In this document: positions 20,495-29,607 of the stretch, piece by piece | How positions within the stretch are numbered: the stretch's first letter is position 1 | How the letters are laid out: every line of letters begins with the position of its first letter | Source of the DNA: Alcanivorax sp. S6407 | GTDB lineage: Bacteria; Pseudomonadota; Gammaproteobacteria; Pseudomonadales; Alcanivoracaceae | NCBI RefSeq assembly: GCF_023016115.1 | Contig: NZ_JALKBH010000008.1 | Span: 62,001 to 126,000, forward strand | Direction: 5' to 3' | DNA length: 64,000 nucleotides | The notes under the pieces: generated by a model | What the model saw: the letters and a program-made list of their open reading frames with translations, nothing else | Database searches by the model: none | What the model was told of the DNA's origin: nothing | Position numbers and translations under genes: made by a program

Positions 20495-20911
20495 ATGAAA
20501 AATAAAATGATTGTAATGCTGCTCTCCCTGATATGTCCGGTTCTGGTGGATGCGCAGATGCTGGTGGTGGCTGCATCCAATTCGGAACTTGCGTCACTGA
20601 GTGAAAGCAGTGTTAGGCAACTTTATATGGGGAATACACGCAGTGCAGGTGGTTCCGCGGTTCTGTTACTGGACATGCCTGAGGGTAGTACCTCGCGAAA
20701 GTCGTTCTATCGTCGCGTGGCTGACAAGAGTGAATCCCAGCTCAAATCCTACTGGGCACGGATGATCTTTACCGGCAGGGGAACTCCGCCCAGGCAGGTG
20801 GGGAGTGCGCAGGAAATGGTCAGCACGTTGAAGGCAAACCCGGGAATGTTGGGTTACCTGGAAGAGCGGGACTTGCAGCCAGGATTGAAAGTGCTTTTGC
20901 GATTACCTTGA
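20495..20911 (+). CDS. Small periplasmic PstS-like protein, cassette copy 1
   Basis: A 138-residue protein. It has a signal peptide MKNKMIVMLLSLICPVLVDA, then a single short domain resembling one lobe of phosphate-binding proteins (PBP-like superfamily). Motifs are SLSESSVRQLYMGNTRSAGG, FYRRVADKSESQLKSYWARM, IFTGRGTPPR and NPGMLGYLEE. True PstS is about 320 residues with two lobes, so a complete two-lobed pocket is not expected. GGGAGG precedes the start. A strong terminator closes this cassette. The role is unknown; a periplasmic partner of the adjacent porin is the natural guess. Confidence 0.85.
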   Translation: MKNKMIVMLLSLICPVLVDAQMLVVAASNSELASLSESSVRQLYMGNTRSAGGSAVLLLDMPEGSTSRKSFYRRVADKSESQLKSYWARMIFTGRGTPPRQVGSAQEMVSTLKANPGMLGYLEERDLQPGLKVLLRLP

Positions 20912-20924
20912 GGTAATGAACAGA

Positions 20925-20954
20925 AATGGCCAGCCGACGCTGGCCATTTTTTTA
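20925..20954 (+). terminator. Rho-independent terminator of porin cassette 1
   Basis: AATGGCCAGC-CGAC-GCTGGCCATT is a perfect 10-bp stem with a tetraloop followed by a T tract. It stands between convergent genes. Confidence 0.92.
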
Positions 20955-20974
20955 CCGCAACCTCAGATCAAATC

Positions 20975-22570
20975 TCAGGCCGCGACCTGTTGTGAGTGGC
21001 CATCGATGGGTTTGGTCAGGTAACCCAGCATCAGGTTGGCGATGTCGATGTCGGGCTGGTAATGCAGGAACAAGCCGCCCAGGGTGCCGAAGACTCGGGC
21101 CAGCATGATGAAGTCATCAGGCATGCTTTCCACCGGGTCCTGTTCCAGCTGGCCGAGCAGGTCGGCCAGTTGCTGCATCACCGCTTCAGAGGAAGGCCAG
21201 CCGTCTTGCTGATCCGGGTTGATAATAGCTTCGCGGACCTGGTCGAGAATGGCTGAAACGAACGCCAGCAAGGTGTCGGATCGGCCGCTGCGAGTGCGGA
21301 AACCCAGTTTTTCCAGTGTCTCGGCAATCACGGTGGGCTCATCAACCACACAGGCCTGCAGCACCCGGAAGTAACCGTGGCGGGCTTCACGGCTGATGGC
21401 CTGGCTGCAACCGAAATCCAGCAGCACCAGCTCACCCTGATCTGACACCATGATATTTCCCGGGTGTGGATCAGCATGGAAATGACCGCCGTGCAGCACC
21501 TGGCTGAACCAGGCATCCAGCAGGCGGTGCAGAACCAGATTTAGGGCGGCAGGGTTGTGCTGTGCCAGTTCATCGAGCACCACGGTCAGCTTGCGACCCT
21601 TGATGAAGGCGGTGGTCAACACCCGGCGGGTGCTCAGCGAAGACACCAGTGCCGGTGTCGTGACCCCTTCCACGTTGTTCAGTTGGTTGCCGATGCTGTC
21701 GAGAATGCGTGCTTCGCGCTCATAGTCCAGCTCTTCCCGGACGGTGCGCTGAATTTCGCGAACAATCGTATCGGTATCAATGGGCGGCAGGGCGCTTTTC
21801 ACGGCATCCACAAAGACTTTGAGAATAGCCATGTCCAGTTCCACCAGTTCATCCAGTCCCGGCCGCTGAATCTTTACCGCCACCTCGGTGCCGTCTGCGA
21901 GCCGTGCCTGATGAACCTGGCCAATACTGGCTGCCGCCAGGGGGTGCGGATTGAATTCGGCAAATAATTCCTCCAGTGGTTTGCCGAAGTCTTCCTCGAT
22001 CACGGTGCGAACCTCTTCAAAGGCAATCGGGCTGACCTGATCCTGAAGAATGGCGAGAGCATCGACCCAGGGTTGTGGCAACAAGTCGGGACGGCTGGAG
22101 AGCAACTGGCCGATTTTCAAAAAGGCGCCACCCTGCTTTTGAGAGGTTTCCAGGAAGCGCTGGGCATTGCGTTCATGCAGGGCCATCAGGGCCTTGTCGC
22201 GCATACTGGCGGGCAAAAACGCCGAGCGGGTGTTCCACAGGCGGTAGCTGGTGAGGATCTTGGTCAGCATCCAGCCGGTTACGCTCAGGCGCTTGAGGCG
22301 GGCGGGCCAGCGCCGTGCCTCGTCAGCCAGCTGTTGCATCTCCTCGTTCACGGCATTGGCGCCGCGACCGATGGCCTGGCAGGCGCGGAACGCCTGGTCG
22401 GCCAGGTCTCGGCCCTGCCAGGCGGCAGATTCAATGGCCTTGATACAGCCATTGATCACCGCCAGCCAGGCCTTGAGCCCGCTGTCCTGCTGACGCTGAT
22501 CAGCAAAGTCGGTCAGTGGCTGCCAGGCAGCGCTGGAGTCCTGAATGTGTTTTGTGTCGTGGTCGCTCAT
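20975..22570 (-). CDS. ABC1/UbiB/AarF family atypical kinase
   Basis: A 531-residue member of the ABC1 (UbiB) family, protein-kinase-like ATPases tied to ubiquinone and lipid metabolism. Seen: the KxGQ motif in FLKIGQLLSSRPDLLPQ, the Ala-rich loop AAASIGQVHQA replacing the glycine-rich loop, the VAVKIQRPG lysine, the catalytic-loop equivalent HADPHPGNIM, and the LLDFGCS metal motif. Unlike UbiB it shows no clear C-terminal membrane pair, so it is a UbiB paralogue and I do not name it. A GTG at 22576 is an alternative start. It interrupts the porin cassette series on the opposite strand. Confidence 0.9.
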   Translation of the reverse strand: MSDHDTKHIQDSSAAWQPLTDFADQRQQDSGLKAWLAVINGCIKAIESAAWQGRDLADQAFRACQAIGRGANAVNEEMQQLADEARRWPARLKRLSVTGWMLTKILTSYRLWNTRSAFLPASMRDKALMALHERNAQRFLETSQKQGGAFLKIGQLLSSRPDLLPQPWVDALAILQDQVSPIAFEEVRTVIEEDFGKPLEELFAEFNPHPLAAASIGQVHQARLADGTEVAVKIQRPGLDELVELDMAILKVFVDAVKSALPPIDTDTIVREIQRTVREELDYEREARILDSIGNQLNNVEGVTTPALVSSLSTRRVLTTAFIKGRKLTVVLDELAQHNPAALNLVLHRLLDAWFSQVLHGGHFHADPHPGNIMVSDQGELVLLDFGCSQAISREARHGYFRVLQACVVDEPTVIAETLEKLGFRTRSGRSDTLLAFVSAILDQVREAIINPDQQDGWPSSEAVMQQLADLLGQLEQDPVESMPDDFIMLARVFGTLGGLFLHYQPDIDIANLMLGYLTKPIDGHSQQVAA

Positions 22571-22877
22571 GCTCACGCACCCTTGTTGGTGAATAAGTGT
22601 TCACAATGTAGCTGGCTTAAAGTCGGCACGCAAGACAAAATGCACAGGTGTTCACTTTTGGTTCGGTAGACGGTGGAGGGGCAGGAGACGCCAAAAATGG
22701 CTTTATGCAACTTTAGGAGGTCAATAAAGCTATGGGTGAGTGCACAGTGAAGCAGTAACAAAGTGTGCGGAAAATTCCCTCAAAATTGTACGAAAGGATC
22801 ATTTCCGAGTGTTTTCTGACATTGACGATGTGACTGACTGGTCGCAGTCTGAAGCCTCTTTTGAATAGAGGCAGAAC

Positions 22878-23798
22878 ATGTCTGATTTGATCCTTCATCA
22901 CTATGCGCTTTCTCCCTTTTCCGAAAAGGTGCGAGCCATGCTGGGCTATACCGGTCTGTCCTGGCAGTCGGTGACCACGGATGAAATGCCGCCGCGGCCC
23001 ATGCTGGCTCCACTGGCAGGGGGGTATCGGAAGATTCCGGTGGCCCAGATCGGAGCGGATGTGTTCTGCGATACCCGCACGATCACCCGGGAAATAGCCC
23101 GCCTTGCCGGTAAGCCCGAGTTGGCGCTGGAAGGGGTGGATGACGAGGTTCGCGCTTTCGTGGCAGAAACCGACCTCACCCTGTTCATGGCCGTGATGAT
23201 GTCCTCGGTGGGATTGCGCGTGAACATCAAGCTGTTCCGGGCTATGCCTTTCGGGCAGCTACTACGTTTCTTCAAGGACCGTATCCATATCGGTCGCACT
23301 TCCAATGTTCCGCGTATGAGCCTCAAGGAAGCCCGGGCGAAAACCCGTGAGCATCTGGCCGATATGGAAGCCCGCTTGCAAGGCAAGGATTGGCTTTTCG
23401 GCGACAAGCCCTGCATCGCGGATTTCAGTGCCTATCACGCGTTGTGGTTCCTGCGGGAAGTGGCAGAGTCAAAAACACTAAAGGATTTTCCGGCCGTGCT
23501 GGCCTGGATGGATCGCATCAAGGCGTTTGGTCATGGCGAAAGCGCGCCCCTGAGCCAGGAAGCCGCGCTGGACAAGGCCCGGCAAAGTGCCCCGCTGGCT
23601 TTGCCCGAGTCCACCTTGACCCCTGCTTTGTTGGGCAAGACGGTGCAGGTGGCGCCTACAGACTATGGCCAGGTTCCCTCCAAAGGCGAGTTGGTCTTTC
23701 AGGGTGACAACCGCATCGTACTGGCTCTGGCCAATGCGGGCGGTTCAACGGTACATGTGCATTTCCCGGAAGCGGGATTTGCGGTGCAGTCAGCATAG
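22878..23798 (+). CDS. Glutathione S-transferase family protein
   Basis: A 306-residue protein. The N-terminal thioredoxin-like domain (LILHHYALSPFSEKVRAMLG, then GGYRKIPVAQIG with the cis-Pro) and the helical C-terminal domain with GKDWLFGDKPCIADFSAYH place it in the GST fold. About 90 C-terminal residues go beyond the usual 210 (TLTPALLGKTVQVAPTDYGQ and on) and look like a small beta domain of unknown type. GAGG precedes the ATG. It is divergent from the ABC1 gene across 307 AT-rich bases (22571-22877) with no other feature. Substrate unknown. Confidence 0.85.
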   Translation: MSDLILHHYALSPFSEKVRAMLGYTGLSWQSVTTDEMPPRPMLAPLAGGYRKIPVAQIGADVFCDTRTITREIARLAGKPELALEGVDDEVRAFVAETDLTLFMAVMMSSVGLRVNIKLFRAMPFGQLLRFFKDRIHIGRTSNVPRMSLKEARAKTREHLADMEARLQGKDWLFGDKPCIADFSAYHALWFLREVAESKTLKDFPAVLAWMDRIKAFGHGESAPLSQEAALDKARQSAPLALPESTLTPALLGKTVQVAPTDYGQVPSKGELVFQGDNRIVLALANAGGSTVHVHFPEAGFAVQSA

Positions 23799-23915
23799 TA
23801 AACGGCCATTGGCTGACATCATTCTGTCACTCAGAAAAGAGCGTTTATCGGTTTTGTGGTTTGCCGCACAGTTGATAACTGGCTGCCAGCACAAAACAAG
23901 GGTTTAAATGAGGGC

Positions 23916-23965
23916 TCGGCATCAATAACAAAAAAAGATGTCGGGCATTGATAACAAAAAGACAG
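23916..23965. repeat. Two imperfect 25-bp direct repeats in the leader of porin copy 2
   Basis: TCGGCATCAATAACAAAAAA (from 23916) and TCGGGCATTGATAACAAAAA (from 23941) are tandem near-copies. The second places the Shine-Dalgarno AGGGG just before the porin ATG at 23974. Confidence 0.65.
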
Positions 23966-23973
23966 GGGAAATC

Positions 23974-25280
23974 ATGGAATCACGATTGAAGTTGCTCGGA
24001 GCTCTGGCTCTGGCAGCGTCGGGGGCAGTGCATGCCGCCGATGCGGCCTCGCTGGAGGACCTGGAGCAGCGGTTATCCAGGCTGGAGGCACAGGGGCATG
24101 ACTATAATGCATCCTCCGCCGACTGGACCGACCGCGTCACTGTGAACGGTTTTATTACCTACGGGCTGACTCGCCATGACGTGCACCAGAAGCAGGGCGG
24201 GGCACTCAATCCAGATGCAGGCAGCCGATTCAATTACCTCGAGCGCGTGACCGATGAGGTCTCCCACCGGGAATTGTCCCGTGCGGGTATCCAGTTCAAT
24301 GCCGATGTCAACGACAAGACCAAGGTGGTTGTGCAGATGCTGGCCCGCGGCAGAGACAACTACGATGCCGAAATCCAGTGGGCCTATGTTGAATACAAGC
24401 TGCATCCTTCTGTGCGTTGGCGGGGTGGGCGACTGTTGCTGCCCAACTCCATGCACTCGCAGTATTACAACGTAGGTTATGCCTACCATTGGGCTGCGTT
24501 GCCCAGTGAGGTGTATGACATCGTGCCGTTCGACACCATGGACGGTATGGATGTGACCTGGAGCTTCAACACCGGCTCCCTGTCCCATGATCTCAGTGCT
24601 TTCTATGGCAGTCTGGATGTGCCGGATAATACCCTGCCTGCGACCATCACTTATCAGGGGCGCGACTATGGCGGTATCAATCTGCGTTCCCGCTGGGGTG
24701 ATCTGAGTACCTATCTGAGCTACAGCCACGCCAAGCTGACCGCAGACCTGTCTCCTGTTGATGCTGCACTGGGTCTGCCTCCAACATTTGCTGCTGCATC
24801 TATTGATGTGCCAGCATCTCCGGTACCAGCGTTGGTTTCACCTACGACAACGGCAAGTTCATGCTGATGGGTGAACGTTCCGATCTGGATCCCAAGGCCT
24901 GGTTCCCCTATCGCTGGGGCGGCTATGTGAGCACCGGTTATCGGTTCGGCAAGTGGATGCCTCATGTGACCTGGGGCGCCACTAACTCCAGTGATATTTC
25001 CGCAGTGCTGGATAACAAGACGCCTGCCGACTTTGCTGATGACCAGCTGGCACAAAGCAATATGATTCGCGGCAAGAGCTGGACTTGGGGGGTGCGTTAT
25101 GAACTGGCCTCCGGTATCGACCTGAAGGTCGAGGCTCAGCGTTTCTACGACATGAGTGATTCCAAGTACGAGCGCACTGGCAGCAACGTGAACGGCATGT
25201 TCAGTTCCAGCGTGACGGCGGGGGCTCTCGAGGACGAGAATCCCATGGTATATCGCATCGCTGTCGATGCCGTATTTTAA
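23974..25280 (+). pseudogene. Outer-membrane porin, cassette copy 2, frameshifted
   Basis: This encodes the same protein as copies 3 and 4, with signal peptide MESRLKLLGALALAASGAVH, coiled coil LEDLEQRLSRLEAQ, barrel and final YRIAVDAVF, but the frame breaks near 24813. Before the break the reading gives AAASIDV; after it the original frame runs into a stop at 24865-24867. A one-base shift restores SVGF-type sequence (SGTSVGFTYDNGKFMLM) aligned with copies 3 and 4. One base appears to be missing around CCAGCATCTCC; there is no homopolymer there. It may be a true pseudogene or an assembly error. AGGGG precedes the start, and the PstS-like gene follows after 9 nt. Confidence 0.85.
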
Positions 25281-25289
25281 GAGGAGGCC

Positions 25290-25712
25290 ATGATGAAATT
25301 ATTCAAGCAATGTCTGGCCGCTCTTATCATTCTCCTGCCGTTGCAGGTGATGGCAGAGGTAGTGGTCGTCGTAGGAAAAGATTCTCCCATTTCCAGTCTC
25401 AGTGAAAGCCAGTTGCGCCAGCTGTATCTGGAAGGTTCTGGTCGTATCGGTGGTACCAGTGTGAAAGCTCTGGATTTGCCGGAAGACAATCGTGCCCGCA
25501 AGGAATTTTATCAGGAAGCCGTAGGCAAGACCCCGGCCCAGATGAAAAGTTACTGGGCGCGGATGATCTTCACCGGCCGTGGTGCTCCGCCGCGTATGGT
25601 GTCTGGTAATCGTGCCATGCAGGTAATGCTGGAAAACAATCCTGAGCTGATTGGCTACCTGCCAGGGGATCAGGTTTCCAGTGGTCTCAAGGTACTTTAC
25701 CGCTTGCCCTGA
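25290..25712 (+). CDS. Small periplasmic PstS-like protein, cassette copy 2
   Basis: A 140-residue intact protein despite the broken porin upstream. Its signal peptide ends LLPLQVMA before EVVVVVGKDSP. Motifs are SLSESQLRQLYLEGSGRIGG, FYQEAVGKTPAQMKSYWARM, IFTGRGAPPRMVSGN and NPELIGYLPG. It is clearly closer to copies 3 and 4 than to copy 1. GGAGG overlaps the porin end. It may now be made without its partner, depending on whether the frameshift is real. Confidence 0.85.
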   Translation: MMKLFKQCLAALIILLPLQVMAEVVVVVGKDSPISSLSESQLRQLYLEGSGRIGGTSVKALDLPEDNRARKEFYQEAVGKTPAQMKSYWARMIFTGRGAPPRMVSGNRAMQVMLENNPELIGYLPGDQVSSGLKVLYRLP

Positions 25713-25736
25713 GAGGGTTGATTGAGTGGTACTTTC

Positions 25737-25771
25737 AAGCCGCCGGACGGTTTCCGTCCGGCGGCTTTTTG
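25737..25771 (+). terminator. Rho-independent terminator of porin cassette 2
   Basis: A 14-bp perfect stem, AAGCCGCCGGACGG with CCGTCCGGCGGCTT and loop TTT, followed by T residues. Cassettes 2 and 3 are therefore separate transcription units. Confidence 0.93.
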
Positions 25772-25902
25772 ATGCCTGCTTTTGTTACTCTTTGGCCATG
25801 TGGTGGCGGTTTGCCACCATGCACAACAATGTGAATATCGATTTTTTTGGTGGCTTGGTGGCCGCTATCACTTGCGAAGTACAAGAATATTACGAGGACA
25901 AA

Positions 25903-27180
25903 ATGAGATTACCCCGTGGACTGCTTTGGGGAGCAGTATGGGTGGCTTCCGGTGGCGCCTTTGCCAGCGATGCCGCTTCCCTGAACGATCTGGAAGAGCG
26001 CCTGTACCGACTGGAGCAGGACGCCACCAGCACCTCTCCCTCAGATAACTGGACTGACCGGGTTTCCATCAATGGTTTTGTGACTTACGGTCTGACCCGG
26101 CACAACGTGCATGAGAAGCAGGGCGCGGGCATTTTTCCCAATCCTGAACAAGGAAAGCCTTTCTATTATCTGGATACCCTCAGTGATGAGGTGTCCCATC
26201 GTGAGTTGTCTCGCGTCGGGCTGCAGTTCGACGTCAAGGTAAACGACAGAACCAGTGCGGTGGTGCAGATTCTGGGCCAGGCCATCGATAACTACGATGC
26301 CGAGGTGCAGTGGGCGTTCGTGGACTATGAACTGCTGCCGGGATTGCACTGGCGTGGTGGTCGGCTGGTGTTGCCCACCTTCATGCACTCCCAGTATCTG
26401 AATGTGGGTTATGCCTACCATTGGGCCGCCTTGCCCTCTGAAGTGTATGGCACGGTGCCTTTCGATACCTTTGATGGCATGGACCTTACCTGGAGCGTCA
26501 ACACCGGGCCGCTGTCCCATGAGCTCAGTGCCTTCTATGGCGGTGTGGATCTGGAGGATGGTGATCCGCCGGTGACCGTGGATTACGAGTTGCGCAACTA
26601 TATGGGTGCCAACCTGCGTTCTTCCTGGGGTTCGCTGAACAGCTGGTTGAGTTATACCGAGTCCACCTTTACCGCCGACTTTGCTTCCCTGGGGTTGCCT
26701 TCTGCTTCGCTGGATAAAGAAGTGTTGGCTTCTGGCAGCATTGGTCTGGGCTATGACAATGGCAGCTTCATGCTGATGGCCGAGCGTTCCTACTATGATT
26801 CCGATAACTGGATTCCGGATCGTTGGGGTGGCTATGTGAGTACCGGTTACCGGTTCGGCAAGTGGATGCCCCACCTGACCTGGGGGGCGACCAACTCCAC
26901 CGGGCTGGGAGAAGTGCTGGAGGAGGGTGATCCAGCCAAGGTTTTCCTGGCGCAGCAGAGCATGGTGCGCAGCAAGAGCTGGACTTACGGGCTGCGTTAC
27001 GATCTGGCCCCGGGGGTGGATGTCAAACTGGAAGCGCAGACCTTCTACGATATGAGCACCAGCAGTTATCGGCAGGAGGGTGCCAACCTCAATGGCATGT
27101 TCACGTCCAGTGTCAGTGCCGGCGAAATCGATACTGATGACCCGACCGTGTATCGGCTGTCTGTGGACGCAGTGTTCTGA
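25903..27180 (+). CDS. Outer-membrane porin, cassette copy 3
   Basis: A 425-residue porin. The signal peptide MRLPRGLLWGAVWVASGGAF cleaves after FA. A coiled coil LNDLEERLYRLEQD follows, then barrel strands with WTDRVSINGFVTYGLTRHNV, NYDAEVQWAFVDYEL, GGRLVLPTFMHSQYLNVGYA and WIPDRWGGYVSTGYRFGKWM. The C-terminus is YRLSVDAVF. The start at 25903 has GAGG six bases upstream; the open frame extends much farther 5' but without signal-peptide character. Intact, unlike copy 2. Confidence 0.87.
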   Translation: MRLPRGLLWGAVWVASGGAFASDAASLNDLEERLYRLEQDATSTSPSDNWTDRVSINGFVTYGLTRHNVHEKQGAGIFPNPEQGKPFYYLDTLSDEVSHRELSRVGLQFDVKVNDRTSAVVQILGQAIDNYDAEVQWAFVDYELLPGLHWRGGRLVLPTFMHSQYLNVGYAYHWAALPSEVYGTVPFDTFDGMDLTWSVNTGPLSHELSAFYGGVDLEDGDPPVTVDYELRNYMGANLRSSWGSLNSWLSYTESTFTADFASLGLPSASLDKEVLASGSIGLGYDNGSFMLMAERSYYDSDNWIPDRWGGYVSTGYRFGKWMPHLTWGATNSTGLGEVLEEGDPAKVFLAQQSMVRSKSWTYGLRYDLAPGVDVKLEAQTFYDMSTSSYRQEGANLNGMFTSSVSAGEIDTDDPTVYRLSVDAVF

Positions 27181-27190
27181 GGAGGTCTAC

Positions 27191-27610
27191 ATGAAAGCGT
27201 TGAAAACGTTAGTGGTCTCCATGCTGGTCCTGCTGCCCTTGCAGGTGCTGGCGGAGGTGGTAGTGGTGGTCAGCAACGATTCACCGATCAGCACCATCAG
27301 TGAAAGTCGTCTTCGCCAGGTGTACCTGGAAGGGGCGGGACAGGTGGATGGTCAGCGTGTCACTGCACTGGATTTGTCCGAGGAAAATCGAGTCCGTGAG
27401 CAGTTCTACAAGCAAGCACTTGGCAAGACACCGGCAGGTATGAAGAGCTACTGGGCACGGATGATCTTCACCGGCCGCGGTGCGCCGCCGCGTAGCGTAT
27501 CGGGTGTCCATGAGATGCAGATTATGCTGGAGAATAATCCTGATTTTATCGGCTACTTGCCTGGAAATCAGGTCTCCAGTGGCTTGAAGGTGATCTACAG
27601 ATTGCCCTGA
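27191..27610 (+). CDS. Small periplasmic PstS-like protein, cassette copy 3
   Basis: A 139-residue protein with signal peptide MKALKTLVVSMLVLLPLQVL cleaving after LA. Motifs are TISESRLRQVYLEGAGQVDG, FYKQALGKTPAGMKSYWARM, IFTGRGAPPRSVSGV and NPDFIGYLPG. It starts 10 nt after the porin stop with GGAGG. The 226 bases to the next cassette (27611-27836) hold no terminator, so copy 4 could be partly read through; no promoter was identified there. Confidence 0.86.
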   Translation: MKALKTLVVSMLVLLPLQVLAEVVVVVSNDSPISTISESRLRQVYLEGAGQVDGQRVTALDLSEENRVREQFYKQALGKTPAGMKSYWARMIFTGRGAPPRSVSGVHEMQIMLENNPDFIGYLPGNQVSSGLKVIYRLP

Positions 27611-27836
27611 TTACATCGTAAGAATGGTAAAGAATTGAGGTCGTCAGTGGGTAAAAAATCGGCGGTTTCCCGTTTATGCAGCAGAAAAGATTGTATGTCG
27701 CTTTTACAGCAAGAAGACTTGTTGTTAGCACACCGGGAACCGTTTAATTGAAGTCTGAATCCGTGCTGCACCACGTCACTTGGTAGGCAGCATTTTAACC
27801 ATACGCTGAATAAACCGAATAAAAAGGCGAAGACAG

Positions 27837-29144
27837 ATGCAATTATATCGCTCGATGTTTTGGGGCGCCCTGCTGGCGGGCTCAAGTGCCCTCTATGCTG
27901 AAGATCCCCCGTCCCTGAATGAAATAGAAAAGCGAATTGCCCAACTTGAGCAGGGCAATCTCGAGCCTCAAACCAACTGGACCGATCAGATCTCGATCAA
28001 TGGGTATCTCTCCTATGGGATAACCCGGCATGATGTTCACCAGGATCAGGGTGGTGCTCCGCCAGTAAACTTCCAGGCGGGCCAACCGTACACCTTCCGA
28101 AACCGGGTCACTGATGAGATATCTCACCGTGACATCTCTCGGGTGGGACTGCAGATCAACGCCGAAATCAATGACAAGACGTCTGCGGTGGTGCAACTGC
28201 TGGGGCGTGGACGAGATAATTATGATGCGGAAGTGCAGTGGGCCTTTATCGACTATGAACTTCTGGAAGGGCTGAACTGGAGGGGCGGGCGCTTGATGCT
28301 GCCCAACTCCATGCACTCCCAGTATCTCAACGTAGGATATGCCTACCACTGGGTGGAATTACCGGGGGAGGTTTACGATATCGTTCCGTTCGATACGATT
28401 GACGGGATGGATCTGACCTTGAAGTTCAATACAGGAAGCATTTCCCATGATCTGAGCGCGGTGTATGGCAGCCTGGATGTGCCGGATAATACCTTTGGTG
28501 TGCCCGTGATTTATGAGGGGCGCGATTACGGCGGGATCAACCTGCGTTCCCGCTGGGGCGACCTGATGACCTGGTTCAGTTACAACCATGCCCGTCTGAG
28601 CGCGGATTTGTCTTCGCTTGATCTTGCCTTCGCGATGCTTGGGCTTCCGCCACCCGGGTTTGCCTCAGCCTCAATTGATGAGGCGGTGGCGATTGGTCGG
28701 AGTGTCGGCTTTCAGTACGACAACGGCAGTTTTTTCATGATGGCAGAGCGTGCAGATCTGGATATTGATGCCTGGTATCCAAATCGCTGGGGTGGCTATG
28801 TCAGCACCGGTTATCGAATCGGCAAATGGACCCCCCATGTGACCTGGGGCGCAGCCAATACCCATGGGGCCGCTGATGCATTGAACGATGGTAATCCGCT
28901 CACAAGTGGACTGGCTCTGAGCAACATGGTGCGCGGCAAAAGCTGGACTCTCGGAGTGCGTCACGATCTGGCCTCTGGCATTGACGTCAAGCTGGAAGCA
29001 AAGCGTTTCTACGATATGAGCAACGAAAAGTTTGATAGCGTAGGGGCCAATACCAACGGCATGTTCAGTCCGAGTACCCTTGCTGGTGAAATTGAGGATG
29101 AGAACCCGGTTGTCTATCGCATTTCAGTTGATGCGGTCTTTTGA
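27837..29144 (+). CDS. Outer-membrane porin, cassette copy 4
   Basis: A 435-residue porin. It has a signal peptide (MQLYRSMFWGALLAGSSALY, cleaving after YA), an N-terminal helix LNEIEKRIAQLEQG, and shared barrel motifs WTDQISINGYLSYGITRHDV, NYDAEVQWAFIDYEL, GGRLMLPNSMHSQYLNVGYA and WYPNRWGGYVSTGYRIGKWT. The C-terminus is YRISVDAVF. Its loop sequence PPGFASASIDEA matches the frameshift site of copy 2 and shows how many bases that copy lost. The Shine-Dalgarno is weaker (AAGG about 13 nt away). Confidence 0.87.
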   Translation: MQLYRSMFWGALLAGSSALYAEDPPSLNEIEKRIAQLEQGNLEPQTNWTDQISINGYLSYGITRHDVHQDQGGAPPVNFQAGQPYTFRNRVTDEISHRDISRVGLQINAEINDKTSAVVQLLGRGRDNYDAEVQWAFIDYELLEGLNWRGGRLMLPNSMHSQYLNVGYAYHWVELPGEVYDIVPFDTIDGMDLTLKFNTGSISHDLSAVYGSLDVPDNTFGVPVIYEGRDYGGINLRSRWGDLMTWFSYNHARLSADLSSLDLAFAMLGLPPPGFASASIDEAVAIGRSVGFQYDNGSFFMMAERADLDIDAWYPNRWGGYVSTGYRIGKWTPHVTWGAANTHGAADALNDGNPLTSGLALSNMVRGKSWTLGVRHDLASGIDVKLEAKRFYDMSNEKFDSVGANTNGMFSPSTLAGEIEDENPVVYRISVDAVF

Positions 29145-29153
29145 GGGGAGGCC

Positions 29154-29579
29154 ATGATGAATAATTCAATGTTGAAATGGATGGCAGCCCTGATCTTTGC
29201 CCTGCCTATGCAGGTGTTTGCCGAGGTTGTTGTGGTAGTGAGTATGGATTCTCCCGTGACCGGTCTCAGTGAAAGTCAACTGCGGCAGCTTTATCTGGAG
29301 GGTTCTGGACGTGTTGATGGCATTAGTGTGAGAGCGCTGGATTTACCAGAAGGTGCCAAAGTGCGTGAGGATTTCTACCAGAAAGCGGTGGGCAAGACCC
29401 CGGCCCAGATGAAAGGTTACTGGGCGAGGATGATCTTTACCGGTCGCGGTGCTCCGCCGCGAATGGTATCTGGTAATCGTGCCATGCAGGTGATGTTGGA
29501 CAATAACCCCGAAATGGTTGGTTATCTGCCTGCCAATCAGGTGGGCGACAAGCTGAAGGTGCTGCGAACACTTGACTGA
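29154..29579 (+). CDS. Small periplasmic PstS-like protein, cassette copy 4
   Basis: A 141-residue protein. A signal peptide ends LPMQVFA before EVVVVVSMDSP. Motifs are GLSESQLRQLYLEGSGRVDG, FYQKAVGKTPAQMKGYWARM, IFTGRGAPPRMVSGN and NPEMVGYLPA. It starts 9 nt after the porin stop behind GGGAGG. The C-terminus is VLRTLD instead of the RLP found in the other three. Confidence 0.86.
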   Translation: MMNNSMLKWMAALIFALPMQVFAEVVVVVSMDSPVTGLSESQLRQLYLEGSGRVDGISVRALDLPEGAKVREDFYQKAVGKTPAQMKGYWARMIFTGRGAPPRMVSGNRAMQVMLDNNPEMVGYLPANQVGDKLKVLRTLD

Positions 29580-29607
29580 AAGCTGCGAGCTACGCTTGAT
29601 CCGACAG

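Noticed and set aside
20495-20911. Calling the small proteins PstS
   Set aside because: They are less than half the PstS length, and no pstCAB genes are nearby; only a relative of one lobe is seen.
20975-22570. Naming the ABC1 gene ubiB
   Set aside because: The C-terminal membrane segments and the ubiE/ubiJ neighbours are missing.
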